Shown: one piece after another, positions 9,987-20,005 of the stretch
Layout: every line of letters starts with the position of its first letter
How positions within the stretch are numbered: position 1 is the stretch's first letter
Assembly: GCF_000143415.4 (NCBI RefSeq)
Contig: NW_003314263.1
Location: 2,358,041-2,422,040, forward strand
Direction: 5' to 3'
DNA length: 64,000 bases
Source: Selaginella moellendorffii
Lineage: Eukaryota; Streptophyta; Lycopodiopsida; Selaginellales; Selaginellaceae
The notes under the pieces: generated by a model
Told to the model about the DNA's origin: nothing
The model's database searches: none
What the model saw: only the letters and a program-made list of their open reading frames with translations
Translations under genes and position numbers: made by a program

Positions 9987-11136
9987 TGTAAGGAACCGAC
10001 TCCCCGAGATGTCGTAGGCTAAAGGATCCCCAAAAGCTTGACCGAAGTGACAAAGAGTTCATCGGATGGGACCAAGTCGAGGATCGAGTCCAAGACCGAC
10101 TCTAGGACCGAGTTCGAGATAGAGTCCGGAATCGAGTCCGAGACCGACTCGGGGACCGAGTTCGAGTCCGAGTTCGAGACCGAGTTCGAGACGGAGTCCG
10201 AGATCCGAAATCGGGTCCAAGACCGAGTCCGAGGTCGAGTCCGAGGTCGAGTCCGAGATCGGGTCCGAGATCGAGTCCGTGATCGAGTCCGAACCCGAAT
10301 CCGAAGTCGGATCCGAAATCGGGTCCGAGATCGAGCCAGAGACTAAGTCCAAATACTAATACGGGTCAAGGGGTGAAAGCCCAAAGCGTGCGTCTCCCAG
10401 GGGGGGGGGGGGCTGCAGGGGGTTCCAAAAGTATAGTAGGGATAGTGAGGTCCAGGAACCAGTTTTGAAGGGACTCTCCAGTTGGGCTTCCAAACCGACT
10501 TGAGGTTGGGACTGGGACCGAGGGGCCTTGGGTGGGAGTGAGCATGGACTTGGCTGGTGCCGGAGGGGCCATCCAAGGAAGTGCTCAAGAGTAGCTCCCA
10601 CTCCCGAAAGGGAAACCGATTGCGGTGCTCCCGGCTCATGTGGAGTGGTGCCCCACTTGAGTACCATGCGGCTCATTAGTCCTCGCCCTTCCTAGGGGCT
10701 TGGGCCTTCCTTCGGGATGGAAGTGGGGGGCGAGAGGTACCCATACCGGGCCGCTAGGCCACGGTGTTTCGCCCCGGCGTCCCGAAGCAAGTGTTGCACT
10801 CAAGACTTGGGATTTAGAGGGTCCCATGATCAAGTCTTGTGGTACCAAGGGATGTTAGGAACCTGGAAGCTTGGTGTGCTTGGCTGCTTGTGCTTGCGGG
10901 GAGTGTAGCCGAACCTTAAGTCCAGTCTAACTCGGGGAGGGGGATTGGGAGTGATTTGGGAATCCATGGAAGGATGGCTAACACTCCGTTGCTCATGCAG
11001 TGAGTAGCTGAAACCAAGTAGGAGCTGGTACCATAGGCGAGAACCTTGGCGAGGGAACTTAGCAAAAGCCAAGGCAGTGTTGGACGGATAGGCGAGGTAA
11101 GCTGGCAAAGTGGAAAGGAAAAATTTGTGGCTTACA
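9987..11136 (+). repeat. Right LTR of element A
   Basis: Copy of 3604-4752 with about ten substitutions and a slightly longer G run near 10400. It ends GGCTTACA, followed by the target duplication AACAG at 11137-11141, after which element B gag resumes. Confidence 0.95.
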
Positions 11137-12113
11137 AACAGCCAATAGAGCAGCAATAGCAACCACCAATCCAACAAGTACAACAACCTCGGCAGCAACA
11201 AGCAGGGAATATGGCAACGACAAAAATGAAGTATACCATCTTTAATGGTATGGGAGATCCAGATGCCCACGTGACAGCGTTTGAGAATACGTCTACAGCA
11301 AATGATGAGGCAGATGCAGCAGATCGCAGGAAACTTTTTCCAGCCACGTTACAGGGCGTAGCTGCAGAATGGATGGCTCAAGTTCCAGCAGCGACAGATT
11401 GGGCAGCATTGAGAGCATCCTTTTTGGCTACCTTTCGGCCAGTAGGCTTTTCACAGCGACTCATGAGTGATCTGAGTCATTTTCAACTCTTGCCTGGCGA
11501 GAGTTTACAAAGCTATACATTAAGGTTCAAGGGATTGATCCTCAAGAAGCAGCCACAACCGACAGAAGAAGAGCAAGCACAGTATTACACAAATGGCTTG
11601 CCTCATGCGGTTAGCTTTCATGTCTCATGCCATAATCCACAAACTTTGGCCGATGCAATTCGTCTGGCGGGAACCTGGGAGCAAGCGCAGCTCAAGATGA
11701 GACACCACTTCAGTAATCTTGGACTGGGAGCTTTTGGCGATGGAATGATGAATTCCATGATGGGAGGACTCGGAAGCACACCGCAACAACCAATACCTAT
11801 TGGACAGCAGCCTTTTGGAGTCTTTGGAACAGGTCTTGGGATGATGGACTATAGCCGCCAACAACAGCAACAATGGCAAGCTTCAACAAGTGTAGTTCCA
11901 AATCCAGCGGCAACTACAGTGGACATCCAAGCAGAGATGAAGAAAATAAAGGAAGACATGGTGGAAGCCATGACAAAAAAGATGAGTGACATGCAATTGA
12001 ACTCAGAGGGGTACAGAGCAGGCCACAGCCCGTGCGGCAGCGAGAAAACATCTGGTGTGTGCGATGCAACAATTATGGACACTACCCAAATGAGTGTCCA
12101 CAGCCAGTGGTGA
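11137..12113 (+). pseudogene. Element B Gag, central part
   Basis: After the AACAG duplication the gag frame continues through a Gln/Pro-rich stretch that contains a TAG near 11159. An ATG then follows at 11211 (MATTKMKYTIFNGMGDPD). This is a Ty3/gypsy capsid region with the usual pattern of Trp and Leu residues (FLATFRPVGFSQRLMSDL, about residues 62-80). Near 12005-12015 a run of G has lost one base relative to the continuation, so the last 30 codons to 12113 are out of frame. The real protein continues in the next frame. Confidence 0.75.
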
Positions 12114-12916
12114 ATCGAGAGAAGTGTCAATATTGCCGGCGAACTAATCATCGCTCAGAGGATTGTTTTTACAAGCCAGGAAATCCAGCAATCCCTGCAA
12201 GTTACATCCAGACTGCGCCATCATCACCACCATCTTTGGCTCAAGCACCGACCTTCTTTCAACGCCCGTTTTCTCCTCCAGTCCAGACCATGAGCTACGA
12301 GCCAGTGATTCAGGGGTATACGCCAGATATGATTCCAGTATATGCAGCAGCACCAATTCCAGGTGGCCGTGGACGAGGAGCTCCCTGTAGAGGACCTGTT
12401 CAATGCTGGAATTGCGATGAGATGGGCCACATTTCACCAAACTGTCCACATCCCAGGAAGCAGATTGGGTACCAGCCCATATGTGGAATCTGTCAGACAC
12501 AGGGCTTGCACGAGCAGGACAATTGCCCGCATAAGCTCAAGCCAAGCAAGGGGAAGGGGGTTGTAGAAAGCAATGCAATTTTTGTCCAGCAAGCTGCACC
12601 AGAATCTGGAGTTATGACACGGGCACGAAGGCGTCAACAGATGGAGAACTCTATAATTGAGGATGCTGAGGAGAAGGATGACCCAGAGAAAATTGCAAGA
12701 AAGAACCGCAAGGAGAAAAGAGAGAGCAAGCAGCCCAAATCAGATCCACCGGCTACAAATGACCAAGATAAACCAGTCCCTGATTCTGAAATAACTACCC
12801 CAGCTAGGGCTCTTGACAAGGGCCAGGGAGTTGCCAAGGCGCTACGTAAAAAGTGGAAATCAGTGGAAGCTGAATCTGGAAACGCAGCCGTACAATATTC
12901 TTCAAGACTTGGATAG
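12015..12916 (+). pseudogene. Element B Gag, zinc-knuckle C-terminal part
   Basis: In the frame after the G-run deletion, the protein begins about PQPVRQRENIWC and has at least three knuckle-type clusters: CVRCNNYGHYPNEC, CQYCRRTNHRSEDC and CWNCDEMGHISPNC. A further Cys-His cluster is ICGICQTQGLHEQDNC. This is more than the one knuckle of elements A and D. A basic, Glu/Lys-rich tail follows. Similarity passes to another frame at about 12870-12900, close to the start of the protease region, so a second frameshift separates gag from the next open frame. Confidence 0.75.
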
Positions 12917-15350
12917 TCAACGCCCGAACATCACATTCGCCCAGCTTTTGCAATTGGCTCCAGGCATGAGGAAAGTGTTGGCCGTGGCCATGAAGGGACA
13001 TCGAGAAGTACTGGTTAATTCAGCTTGGCCCCTTATCACAGATCTCAGTTCCCCCTGTATAGATGTGGAGACACAAGGTGAGCTAATCCGTCGTGCTGTG
13101 ATCGATGGTGGAAGTGGAGTGAATATTTTGCCTGAGGAGACCTGGCGAAAGTTCAATCTTCCAGAACCAGTTCCAGTGCCATTTATGGTTAAAATGGCCG
13201 ACCAGAGACGTGTCCAGCCAAGAGGAATCGTGACCGGTGTTCGCACTCAGATTGCTGGTCTAGTTTTCCACATCGATTTCGTGGTTTTGAGGATGAAGGA
13301 GGGCATGTTGGGCTATCCACTGCTGCTCGGACGTCCTTGGCTTCTCCAGGCGGCAGCTGTGCATAATTGGCGTACAGGAATTCTTGCCATTGGCGATGGC
13401 AATAATCGTGTTAAAGTCCAAGTTCATTTTCGCCCTAGGGCACGGCGAGTACTTGGGGCAGAACAGGAGGATGAAGACAGCTCTGATACATCCAATTCTA
13501 GTAGCCAGACAAACAGTGAGGACGATGAGGAGGATAGCAGCAACACAACCAGTTGTGAGGAGCTAGAAATGGTGGATGTGGCTGCTATCACCAAGAATTC
13601 CTGGGGTAAGCCTCTTTCAGCATGCAACACTGAGGAGCTTGAGAGCTGGCTGTGGGGAAAGGATGGAGAGTTGCCTTTTGGTAGCGTACAGGTGGTGGAA
13701 GAAGAGACTGGTGCCAGACAGTGGCGAGGACGGAGCCCTTTTCCTCGCTACATCGCTACGGTGCTACACGAGAAGTGGATGGACGGCATTTTGAATCCTG
13801 ATGTGAGGAACAATTTTTTGAGCGAGGAACTAGTTGCCACTTGCCAGCTCGAAGCTATTCCAGTGGAGCAGCCATGTTGGGCTATGCGAGCAGGGGAGCT
13901 GAAGCGGATAGTATATAGAGTTCCAGGTTTGACGATCAAGATACCAGAATTTCCAGTCGACTTGGATTTTCTGGTGGCACCTTGGAAAATGGACAACTAT
14001 ATCCTGCTGGGACGAGATTTCTTAAAGGCAGTAAGAGTGTCTCATCAGTGGAATGATCCGCTTCACTTGTGGATTCCAAATCCACATGGCAATGACAGAG
14101 TGCAGATCGACATGGAAGAAGGGGACGAGCCCAGAGAGCAAGTTTTTATCACGGTGTTGGAATCAAGAGCTGAAAATCAAGCTGTGCCAATGCCAGTGGC
14201 GTTCCAGACAGTGGATAGTTCTGAGGCCTGGATGGGAGGAACCAAAGCGATGCATCTTACAGCATCTTTGGAGAATGTGGAACTCACAGCAATGGTGGAT
14301 CCAGGAGCACTTGGCAACTTTTTGACAAAAGATGGAGCAGCTCGAGCAAGCTTGGCGATTATAGCTCTTCCTGAGCATTACATTGCCGTTTGTGCTGATG
14401 GTGGAGTTTTTCCAGTGCTGGGTCTCGTGAGTTCCAACATGGTGATTGGTGAGGGAGACTTTCACGAGGTGCCTTTTTATGTGATCGAGGGCACTGTGAC
14501 TAGCGTACCAGTTACTTTGGGAGCAGCTTGGCTTTTCCAGGTACAGGCTAGTCACGACTATGTGACTGGTACTCTGGTGGTGGAAGATGATAATCATCGA
14601 TATCGGACAATCATCTTGTCTGATATCAGTGCGTTTGATTATCACTTTTCTTACATGCTGAAAGTCGAGAAGGCTTCAAGGTTAAAAAGCAAGAAAGTGA
14701 CAGCATGCAAGGATCGTAGTATGCTCAAGTCATCACCAACTCAGCTAATTGAGATCGGGAATGGACCTCAAGATCTAGCTGGTCATCAACTTTCCGTGGA
14801 CGTGGTGCCAACAGCTGATTTGGAAGCAGGAAATTATCCCAGCTATTTTTTTAAGGAGCAGGTTGCTGATCTTCCACTCAAGGAGACTTCCGCTCGTTCT
14901 CAAGTCGATTCAGATTATTTTGGAAGGGCACCCCAGACACAGGCTGTGTTTATGGAGCAGGTTGGTGACGAGCGACGTGAGTTACTGGTGGGACACCAAC
15001 TCACCAAGGAGGAGGTGGAAGCTTATCGTCAACTATTTTTGGAGTTTCGAGATGGTGTTCTGAGGCGCTGCATTCTTCCTCATGAGGTGCAGCAGGTGAT
15101 TGGCTCTTGCCATGATTCTCCCTACGGTGGGCATTATGCAGCAGCAGCGACTATACGGCTTGTGCTCCAAACTGGTTATTGGTGGCCAACGCTCCAGCAG
15201 GATGTGGCGAAATTTGTGAGAAGTTGTGATCCATGCCAGTGTGTTGGGCGTCCTACTCGACGAGATGCAATGCCGTTACATCCGATTATTCCAGCTCTAC
15301 CTTTTGAGAAGTGGGGAATCGACTTCATGGGGCCGTTCAAGCCTACGTGA
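12813..15350 (+). CDS. Element B triple protease-like region and integrase N-terminus; no RT
   Basis: This is a continuous frame of about 845 codons. The recognisable part starts near residue 28 (YNILQDLDSQRPNITFAQLL). Retropepsin-like repeat 1 has VIDGGSGVNILPE (about residue 95) and LLGRPWLL (about 172). Repeat 2 has a changed active site (NPDVRNNFL, about 330) and LLGRDFLKA (about 400). Repeat 3 has MVDPGALGNFL (about 492) and LGAAWLF (about 569). Near residue 740 the text EEVEAYRQLFLEFRD, which normally leads into reverse transcriptase, passes straight into GVLRRC and the integrase zinc domain (HDSPYGGHY ... CDPCQC). No RT or RNase H motif is present. The stop at 15348-15350 (TGA) interrupts the integrase core. 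Confidence 0.8.
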   Translation: MTRARELPRRYVKSGNQWKLNLETQPYNILQDLDSQRPNITFAQLLQLAPGMRKVLAVAMKGHREVLVNSAWPLITDLSSPCIDVETQGELIRRAVIDGGSGVNILPEETWRKFNLPEPVPVPFMVKMADQRRVQPRGIVTGVRTQIAGLVFHIDFVVLRMKEGMLGYPLLLGRPWLLQAAAVHNWRTGILAIGDGNNRVKVQVHFRPRARRVLGAEQEDEDSSDTSNSSSQTNSEDDEEDSSNTTSCEELEMVDVAAITKNSWGKPLSACNTEELESWLWGKDGELPFGSVQVVEEETGARQWRGRSPFPRYIATVLHEKWMDGILNPDVRNNFLSEELVATCQLEAIPVEQPCWAMRAGELKRIVYRVPGLTIKIPEFPVDLDFLVAPWKMDNYILLGRDFLKAVRVSHQWNDPLHLWIPNPHGNDRVQIDMEEGDEPREQVFITVLESRAENQAVPMPVAFQTVDSSEAWMGGTKAMHLTASLENVELTAMVDPGALGNFLTKDGAARASLAIIALPEHYIAVCADGGVFPVLGLVSSNMVIGEGDFHEVPFYVIEGTVTSVPVTLGAAWLFQVQASHDYVTGTLVVEDDNHRYRTIILSDISAFDYHFSYMLKVEKASRLKSKKVTACKDRSMLKSSPTQLIEIGNGPQDLAGHQLSVDVVPTADLEAGNYPSYFFKEQVADLPLKETSARSQVDSDYFGRAPQTQAVFMEQVGDERRELLVGHQLTKEEVEAYRQLFLEFRDGVLRRCILPHEVQQVIGSCHDSPYGGHYAAAATIRLVLQTGYWWPTLQQDVAKFVRSCDPCQCVGRPTRRDAMPLHPIIPALPFEKWGIDFMGPFKPT

Positions 15351-16142
15351 CATCGCCGGAATCGTTATATCTTGGTCTGCACAGACTATGTGACCAAGTG
15401 GGTGGAAGCTGAGGCTTTTACTGAGGACACGACAGAGAAGGTAGCAGGATTCCTCTACAAGAATATCATCACGCGTTTCGGATGCCCACTTGAGCTTGTG
15501 AGTGATTGAGGTACGCATTTTATTAATGCGGTCATTGCAGCTCTCACAACCAAGTATGGCATTTCCCATCGACGTTCGACACCATATCATCCAAGAGCAA
15601 ACGGCCAAGTTGAGAGAACCAATAAGACACTATGCGACACCATGACTAAGCTTTGCAACGCAAGTGCTAGCGACTGGGATACCAAACTTCTTGATGCGCT
15701 ATGGGCTTACAGGGTTGCCTACAAGGTAACTACACGGTTCTCACCATTTCAATTGGTTTATGGCCAGGAGGTGATCCTTCCTCTCGAGCTGGAAGTTCCT
15801 TTTTTGCGAACAGCGGTAGCTCACAATTATGACTGGGATGGAGCTGTTCAGCAGCGGCTGGAGCAGTTGGAGAAGCTGGATGAGACTCGCCTCCTTGCTT
15901 TCCAAGCCCGTGAAGTTCTCCAACGTCAACGCAAGAAGTGGTATGATCGTCATTTACGGGCTAAGAGTTTTCAGGAAGGAGATCTCGTGCTGCTATATGA
16001 GAGCAAGTACTGGAAGCGTCCGGGAAAGCTTAAGATCCGCTGGATTGGGCCTTATCGCGTGAAGGCTGTGAATATCAATGGCTCAGTCAAGCTGGAGGAT
16101 TTTGCTGGTAATCCTTTGCCCACACCGGTGAACGGAGCTTGA
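15351..16142 (+). pseudogene. Element B integrase core and C-terminus
   Basis: The same frame continues after the TGA with RNRYILVCTDYVTKWVEAEA, then VSD, a second TGA near 15508, GTHFINAV, and the third catalytic residue in NGQVERTNKTL. Both TGAs sit where Arg (CGA) is expected. The C-terminal part from 15642 to 16142 is open, with an FQEGDLVLLYE and KLKIRWIGPYRVKAV domain. No chromodomain follows. The family is Ty3/gypsy, probably the non-chromodomain branch. Confidence 0.75.
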
Positions 16143-16211
16143 CTGCGGTGCTACCAAGTTCCATCTGGAGAGGAGTGCTCCGGGGATGGAGCACAATAGT
16201 CGCCGGGGTGA

Positions 16212-16677
16212 TGTCGAGGGCCAGAGCCAGCTCAAGAATAAGACTTGGTCCAAGTCGGGGTTTTTTCCTTCTTTTTGGTTATAGTGGGGGGAATAAGGGA
16301 ATATTCTGCTGAAAACAGGGTGCGTCCCTTGGTGCCAGAGGTTGACGATAGGGGGGATGGCCAATTTCCAGGCATAGGATGTGTGTAGAGGGGGAGGGAG
16401 TGAAATAAAGAGAAGGTCTTGGAAGGATGCCTCGTCCAATAGCCTTGGAGCGCGTGGAGCGGAGGTTGGCAGTGCAGCGGCGACTACGGTTGTTCGAGGA
16501 GCGTATCACAGCGAGAATCGTTCAAGATCAACCAATCTGTGTGAGTTGTCCGACTTGTGGGCAGCCCTGGGTTAGGATGTTGGCAGAGGTTCTAGTAGAG
16601 GTCGCTGACGAGGCTAGAGACGAGGCTAGGCAGCAGTGATTCTCCACGTCGCTGGTGTGTTGTCGCGAGGAGCGACA
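16212..16677 (+). repeat. Right LTR of element B
   Basis: This 466-bp copy of the left LTR is preceded by a short purine-rich stretch (GGGGTGA) and followed by GTGTG (16678-16682), matching the left duplication. Confidence 0.93.
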
Positions 16678-17398
16678 GTGTGCTAAAAGTGAGCTTACTT
16701 CAAAGAAAATAATGCATTTTTCTTAATGATATTTTAGAGACTACCTTACATAATGCAATATAATAGTAGAGATATATAAAATGATTTTCCAGATTTACAA
16801 CAAAGATGTTAGATGTATAGTTAATTTACATTAAATCTAGAACTGATGTATACCATAGATGATGGAAAATCATACCATACAATCTAAATCATATTTAGAA
16901 GCTATATCCCAAAACTTTAAACTAATTGAGAAAGAGGGTGCACTCTTATTAAACTTCAATATACTTTCTATAAATACTTAATGATATACATTTTTAGGGA
17001 AATATTTAGTTTGTACAATAACTATATACTTTATCTAGTTAATTTAGTATATTTTATATAGATAATTTAATAGTTTCTAATATAATAAAACTGCTAATCC
17101 GTGGCATTTTTTGGGATGCCAAGAACATCATTTTAGCATTATGTATGTATAATATACAAAGAAAATTATTACACAATATTATATTGAAGATTATTATATT
17201 ATATTTCTAAAAAATAAAAAAGTAGAAAACATATACTAGTAAACTATGATTAATAAAAATTAATAATATTATAATTTATGAACAGGTAAAATTTAAAGCT
17301 AAAAATATTATAGTATTATGATAGATTCTAGAAACAGTTTCAAGTATAGCCACTATTTAAAACGTAGTATTTTACAAATGGAGTGATATTAAAAATAC

Positions 17399-17403
<5 letters not shown>
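16678..17403. other. AT-rich intergenic DNA
   Basis: No gene or known repeat is visible. It is very AT-rich, in contrast to the G-rich LTR just before it. Confidence 0.6.

Positions 17404-17471
<68 letters not shown>
17404..17471. repeat. (TA)n microsatellite
   Basis: An almost pure TA run of about 65 bases lies about 50 bp upstream of the lectin-domain gene. It may also offer TATA-like sites to that gene. Confidence 0.9.
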
Positions 17472-17472
<1 letters not shown>

Positions 17473-17520
17473 CACACACATATATAATATATATAGGTTT
17501 TATTGCTTTATTTATAAAAA

Positions 17521-18387
17521 ATGATCACTACTACAGATGTGTATCATGTTGTATATTTTGCATATCAAGGAGCTCTAACAGCAATGAATGTAAATCCTGC
17601 TATTATTGTTGGCGCTCTTATAAGTTTCATTACAATTGCACTTCCATCAGGAAGACACACACCAATAGAATCTACTCCAACAATGCCCATGAGAATAGCA
17701 GGGACGGCAGGATTAACAGTTAATTTAAATGTTTTTATATTTTCAAGTTTTATAGATTGTGGTGTAGATTCTCAAGGTAGACAATTAGTTGAAAATGATA
17801 GAGTAGTGGATGTACTTACAAGAGCTAGTAGAGAAATTATCCCAATTATTTTGAGCAATAATGCAGCACATTTTTTAGCAGTTATTTTTGATCCAGAGGT
17901 TGGAGTATTTGGTTTATTATATAGTATAAGAGGTTATATCCCAAAATCTCCATCTAGTACTGCACTATTAGCAAAAGTTTCATACTTTTGTAACCCACTG
18001 AATACTAGACTTATAAGTGGGTATAAGAACATGCCATTGGCAACATTAAAAATTGGACAAGAATTAATTGATTTTCCAAAAGGTTTTACAATAATAATGC
18101 AATATGATTGTAATGTTGTATTTTATATTGCTATTAATGCCTTTTGGAGTACAAAAACATATGGGAAAAGTTTTGATTGTAACTTGAGAATGCAAGAAGA
18201 TGGTAATCTTGTTCTATATGGAGCTTTTGATATAAATAATTACTGGTCCAGTGGAAGTTATTGTAAAAGTTATAATTGTGTTATGCTATCAATATTTCAT
18301 GTTCAAAAGGATTGCAATTTATTAATTTCTAAGGATGGAACTCCAAATATACCAACGTGGCAAAGTGGTTTAACTTGTAAATTGTAA
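17521..18387 (+). CDS. Single-exon protein with C-terminal bulb-type lectin domain
   Basis: The ATG at 17521 opens an intronless frame of 288 residues ending TAA. The C-terminal part (about residues 175-288) is a B-lectin domain. It has two intact mannose-site motifs QxDxNxVxY (QYDCNVVFY at 194, QEDGNLVLY at 225) and a third, altered one (QKDCNLLIS at 262). Such domains fold as a beta-prism and bind mannose. Residues 1-170 match no family I know. They contain a hydrophobic stretch (AIIVGALISFITIAL, about 28-42) and are not a normal signal peptide. Codon use is strongly AT-rich, unlike the GC-rich genes after 46 kb. The open frame amid AT-rich, decayed DNA suggests it is or was recently under selection. 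Transfer from elsewhere is possible but unproven. Confidence 0.7.
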   Translation: MITTTDVYHVVYFAYQGALTAMNVNPAIIVGALISFITIALPSGRHTPIESTPTMPMRIAGTAGLTVNLNVFIFSSFIDCGVDSQGRQLVENDRVVDVLTRASREIIPIILSNNAAHFLAVIFDPEVGVFGLLYSIRGYIPKSPSSTALLAKVSYFCNPLNTRLISGYKNMPLATLKIGQELIDFPKGFTIIMQYDCNVVFYIAINAFWSTKTYGKSFDCNLRMQEDGNLVLYGAFDINNYWSSGSYCKSYNCVMLSIFHVQKDCNLLISKDGTPNIPTWQSGLTCKL

Positions 18388-18559
18388 TTTTCAATTAAAA
18401 TCTAGCTAACTAGACTTATTCATTTATTATTAAGTTTTTAATATTTGATACAAGAATATGAATAAACACAATAAAATTTAACAATTTTAAAATATCTTTT
18501 TATAATTTAATTTTTTAAGATAAATCAATGTTCTTAAAATAAAGTCCTAGTCCTTAATT

Positions 18560-19400
18560 CCTAAAATAGAGTTGAATGGCCAAAAGTTTAATGAGCATAA
18601 CATATTTGAGCCAAAAGCTTTGTCTTGAAAAGTTGAGAGTAGGTATGGAATTCCCAAAGAAGCACTCAAGGAATGAACACAAAATAATTGATAAGTCTCT
18701 AGAAAAAAATAAAGAATGATTGACATATAGCAAATGTTGTGATATATGAAAATGTCGAGACAAAAGTCCTAGAACCCAAGGACTTGAAGTCAATATAGTT
18801 TTGATACTGCTATTTAGCAAGTACCCTAATTGGGATGAAGACCATAGAGAATGGACTCTTCCAAAGGGTTAAATGTGTAATTAAATAATTAAATTAGAAT
18901 GAAAAATTTAATCACTTACATTTGGTTTTAAAGTTGTTTCTTAGTCTAACTTTTATTAGGGGTTAAATATATTATCACTTAATATTGACATTTAAAGGTC
19001 CTAGAAATGATGCTATACTTAAGAAGTAGGATGTCATGATAGCATGACTCTTTATTTTGGTTCATAGGTGAACTTGAAGCAAGTGTGATAGATAAAAAAG
19101 GGGTCAATAAAAGAACAACTTTGGGATCTTGAGAAATATAAATGTTTTTCTTTAGAGAATTGAGGATATAATCTATATTAAAGTTAAGTTTTGCAAATTT
19201 GGCTTTAATGTAGTTGTGGTAGATAACTATGGACTTGAAGAAAAAAGACTTCTAGACAATAAAGAAACCATAGGATGGAAGGTAAAATTATTTTGTGTGT
19301 GAGAGTTTCTTGGCTCTTGAAGCAAGGGAAAAAGCTCAAGGTTAGGTAACAAAGAAGGGTCTTGAACAAGAGACAACACACTCATGGATAGTTTAGAAAG
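18560..19400 (+). mobile_element. Decayed relative of element C (LTR remnant plus internal start)
   Basis: Sequence from about 18577 follows the LTR of element C (compare 25250-25350), e.g. CCAAAAGCT, then TTGAAAAGT, then GGAATTCCCAA. It reaches the LTR end at 18918 (ATCACTTACA against AGTCGCTTACA), a decayed primer site (TTTGGTTTTAAAG) and internal sequence such as ACTTTGGGATCTTGAGAA. Most differences are C-to-T or G-to-A, the pattern left by old cytosine methylation. The middle of the LTR, including its short repeats, is missing. Confidence 0.75.
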
Positions 19401-19689
19401 TGTGGTAGTGTGGAGGAAGGCGTGAAGCTAAATACTTACTCTCATGATGTTTTTAAGCATAATAGATTATTTTAGATCCCTAGAATATTCTTCTCCTTAT
19501 ATATTAGTCCATGGGAGGCTTGAGTTCAGGATTTCACCCCATTTCCTTTGTGCTTAAGCTCTTTGGTGTCACAAGCATATGCATGAGTGTGCAGAGCTGT
19601 GATTGGGGTTAAGAGATGCCTTAACAATTGGTGAGTTTATTCCAAATTGTAACATAAATGATTTTCACAGTATACCTTATAGTGATTTA

Positions 19690-19990
19690 CCATAGAATAC
19701 CATGGAGTAGAACCTAACCTTTAGACACATGTGCCAAGGGCAATAGAGTGGGACACAAGTTTTAAGGTCTTGAGCCACTAAATGAGAGAATGAAACCCAA
19801 CTCCTAAGTATATAGCCAAGGAGTGAAGGATCAAAAGTATGGAACAACTCATAAATGTCAACCAAAGAGCGTAAGACTAAGAGTAAGGAGTAACTCCTTA
19901 GCATATAGCTAAAGAGCAAAGGGACAGGAACACAAAGTGACATTAGAATAGTCCTAACATCTCAATGCAAAGACCAATACACAAAATGGA
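19690..19990 (-). repeat. Arm 1 of a diverged inverted repeat
   Basis: Read on the - strand, this stretch (CCCTTTGCTCTTTAGC..., ACTCCTTGGCTATATACTT) matches 21150-21365 read on the + strand (CCTTTTGCTCTTTAAA..., ACTCCTTGGATATATGCTT). The arms are diverged and about 1.2 kb apart. The parent element is not identified. Confidence 0.55.
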
Positions 19991-20005
19991 GCTCAATAAA
20001 ATGTA

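Larger units (their letters stand above)
3604..11136 (+). mobile_element. LTR retrotransposon A (Ty3/gypsy chromovirus), inserted in element B gag
   Basis: The 7.5-kb element has LTRs of 1149 bp (3604-4752) and 1150 bp (9987-11136), starting TGTAAGG and ending GGCTTACA. It is flanked by the five-base duplication AACAG (3599-3603 and 11137-11141). A primer site close to initiator tRNA-Met lies at 4756 and a polypurine tract at about 9973-9986. Inside are gag-protease (4812-6743), reverse transcriptase-RNase H-integrase-chromodomain (6719-9583) and a structured noncoding 3' region. The LTRs differ at about ten positions plus a G-run length change, so this copy is young. The only coding lesion seen is a one-base frameshift near 6707. 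Confidence 0.95.
2773..16677 (+). mobile_element. LTR retrotransposon B (Ty3/gypsy type), nested host of element A
   Basis: The element is bounded by two 466-bp LTRs (2773-3238 and 16212-16677) that start TGTCGAGG and end GAGCGACA. It is flanked by the five-base duplication GTGTG (2768-2772 and 16678-16682). Without the inserted element A it would be about 6.4 kb. The inside carries gag (3352-3597, then 11137-12916), three retropepsin-like domains and an integrase (12813-16142). No reverse transcriptase or RNase H is present. The LTRs differ at about 9 of 466 positions by eye, mostly transitions. The gag and integrase frames carry stops and frameshifts, so the copy is defective. Confidence 0.93.
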
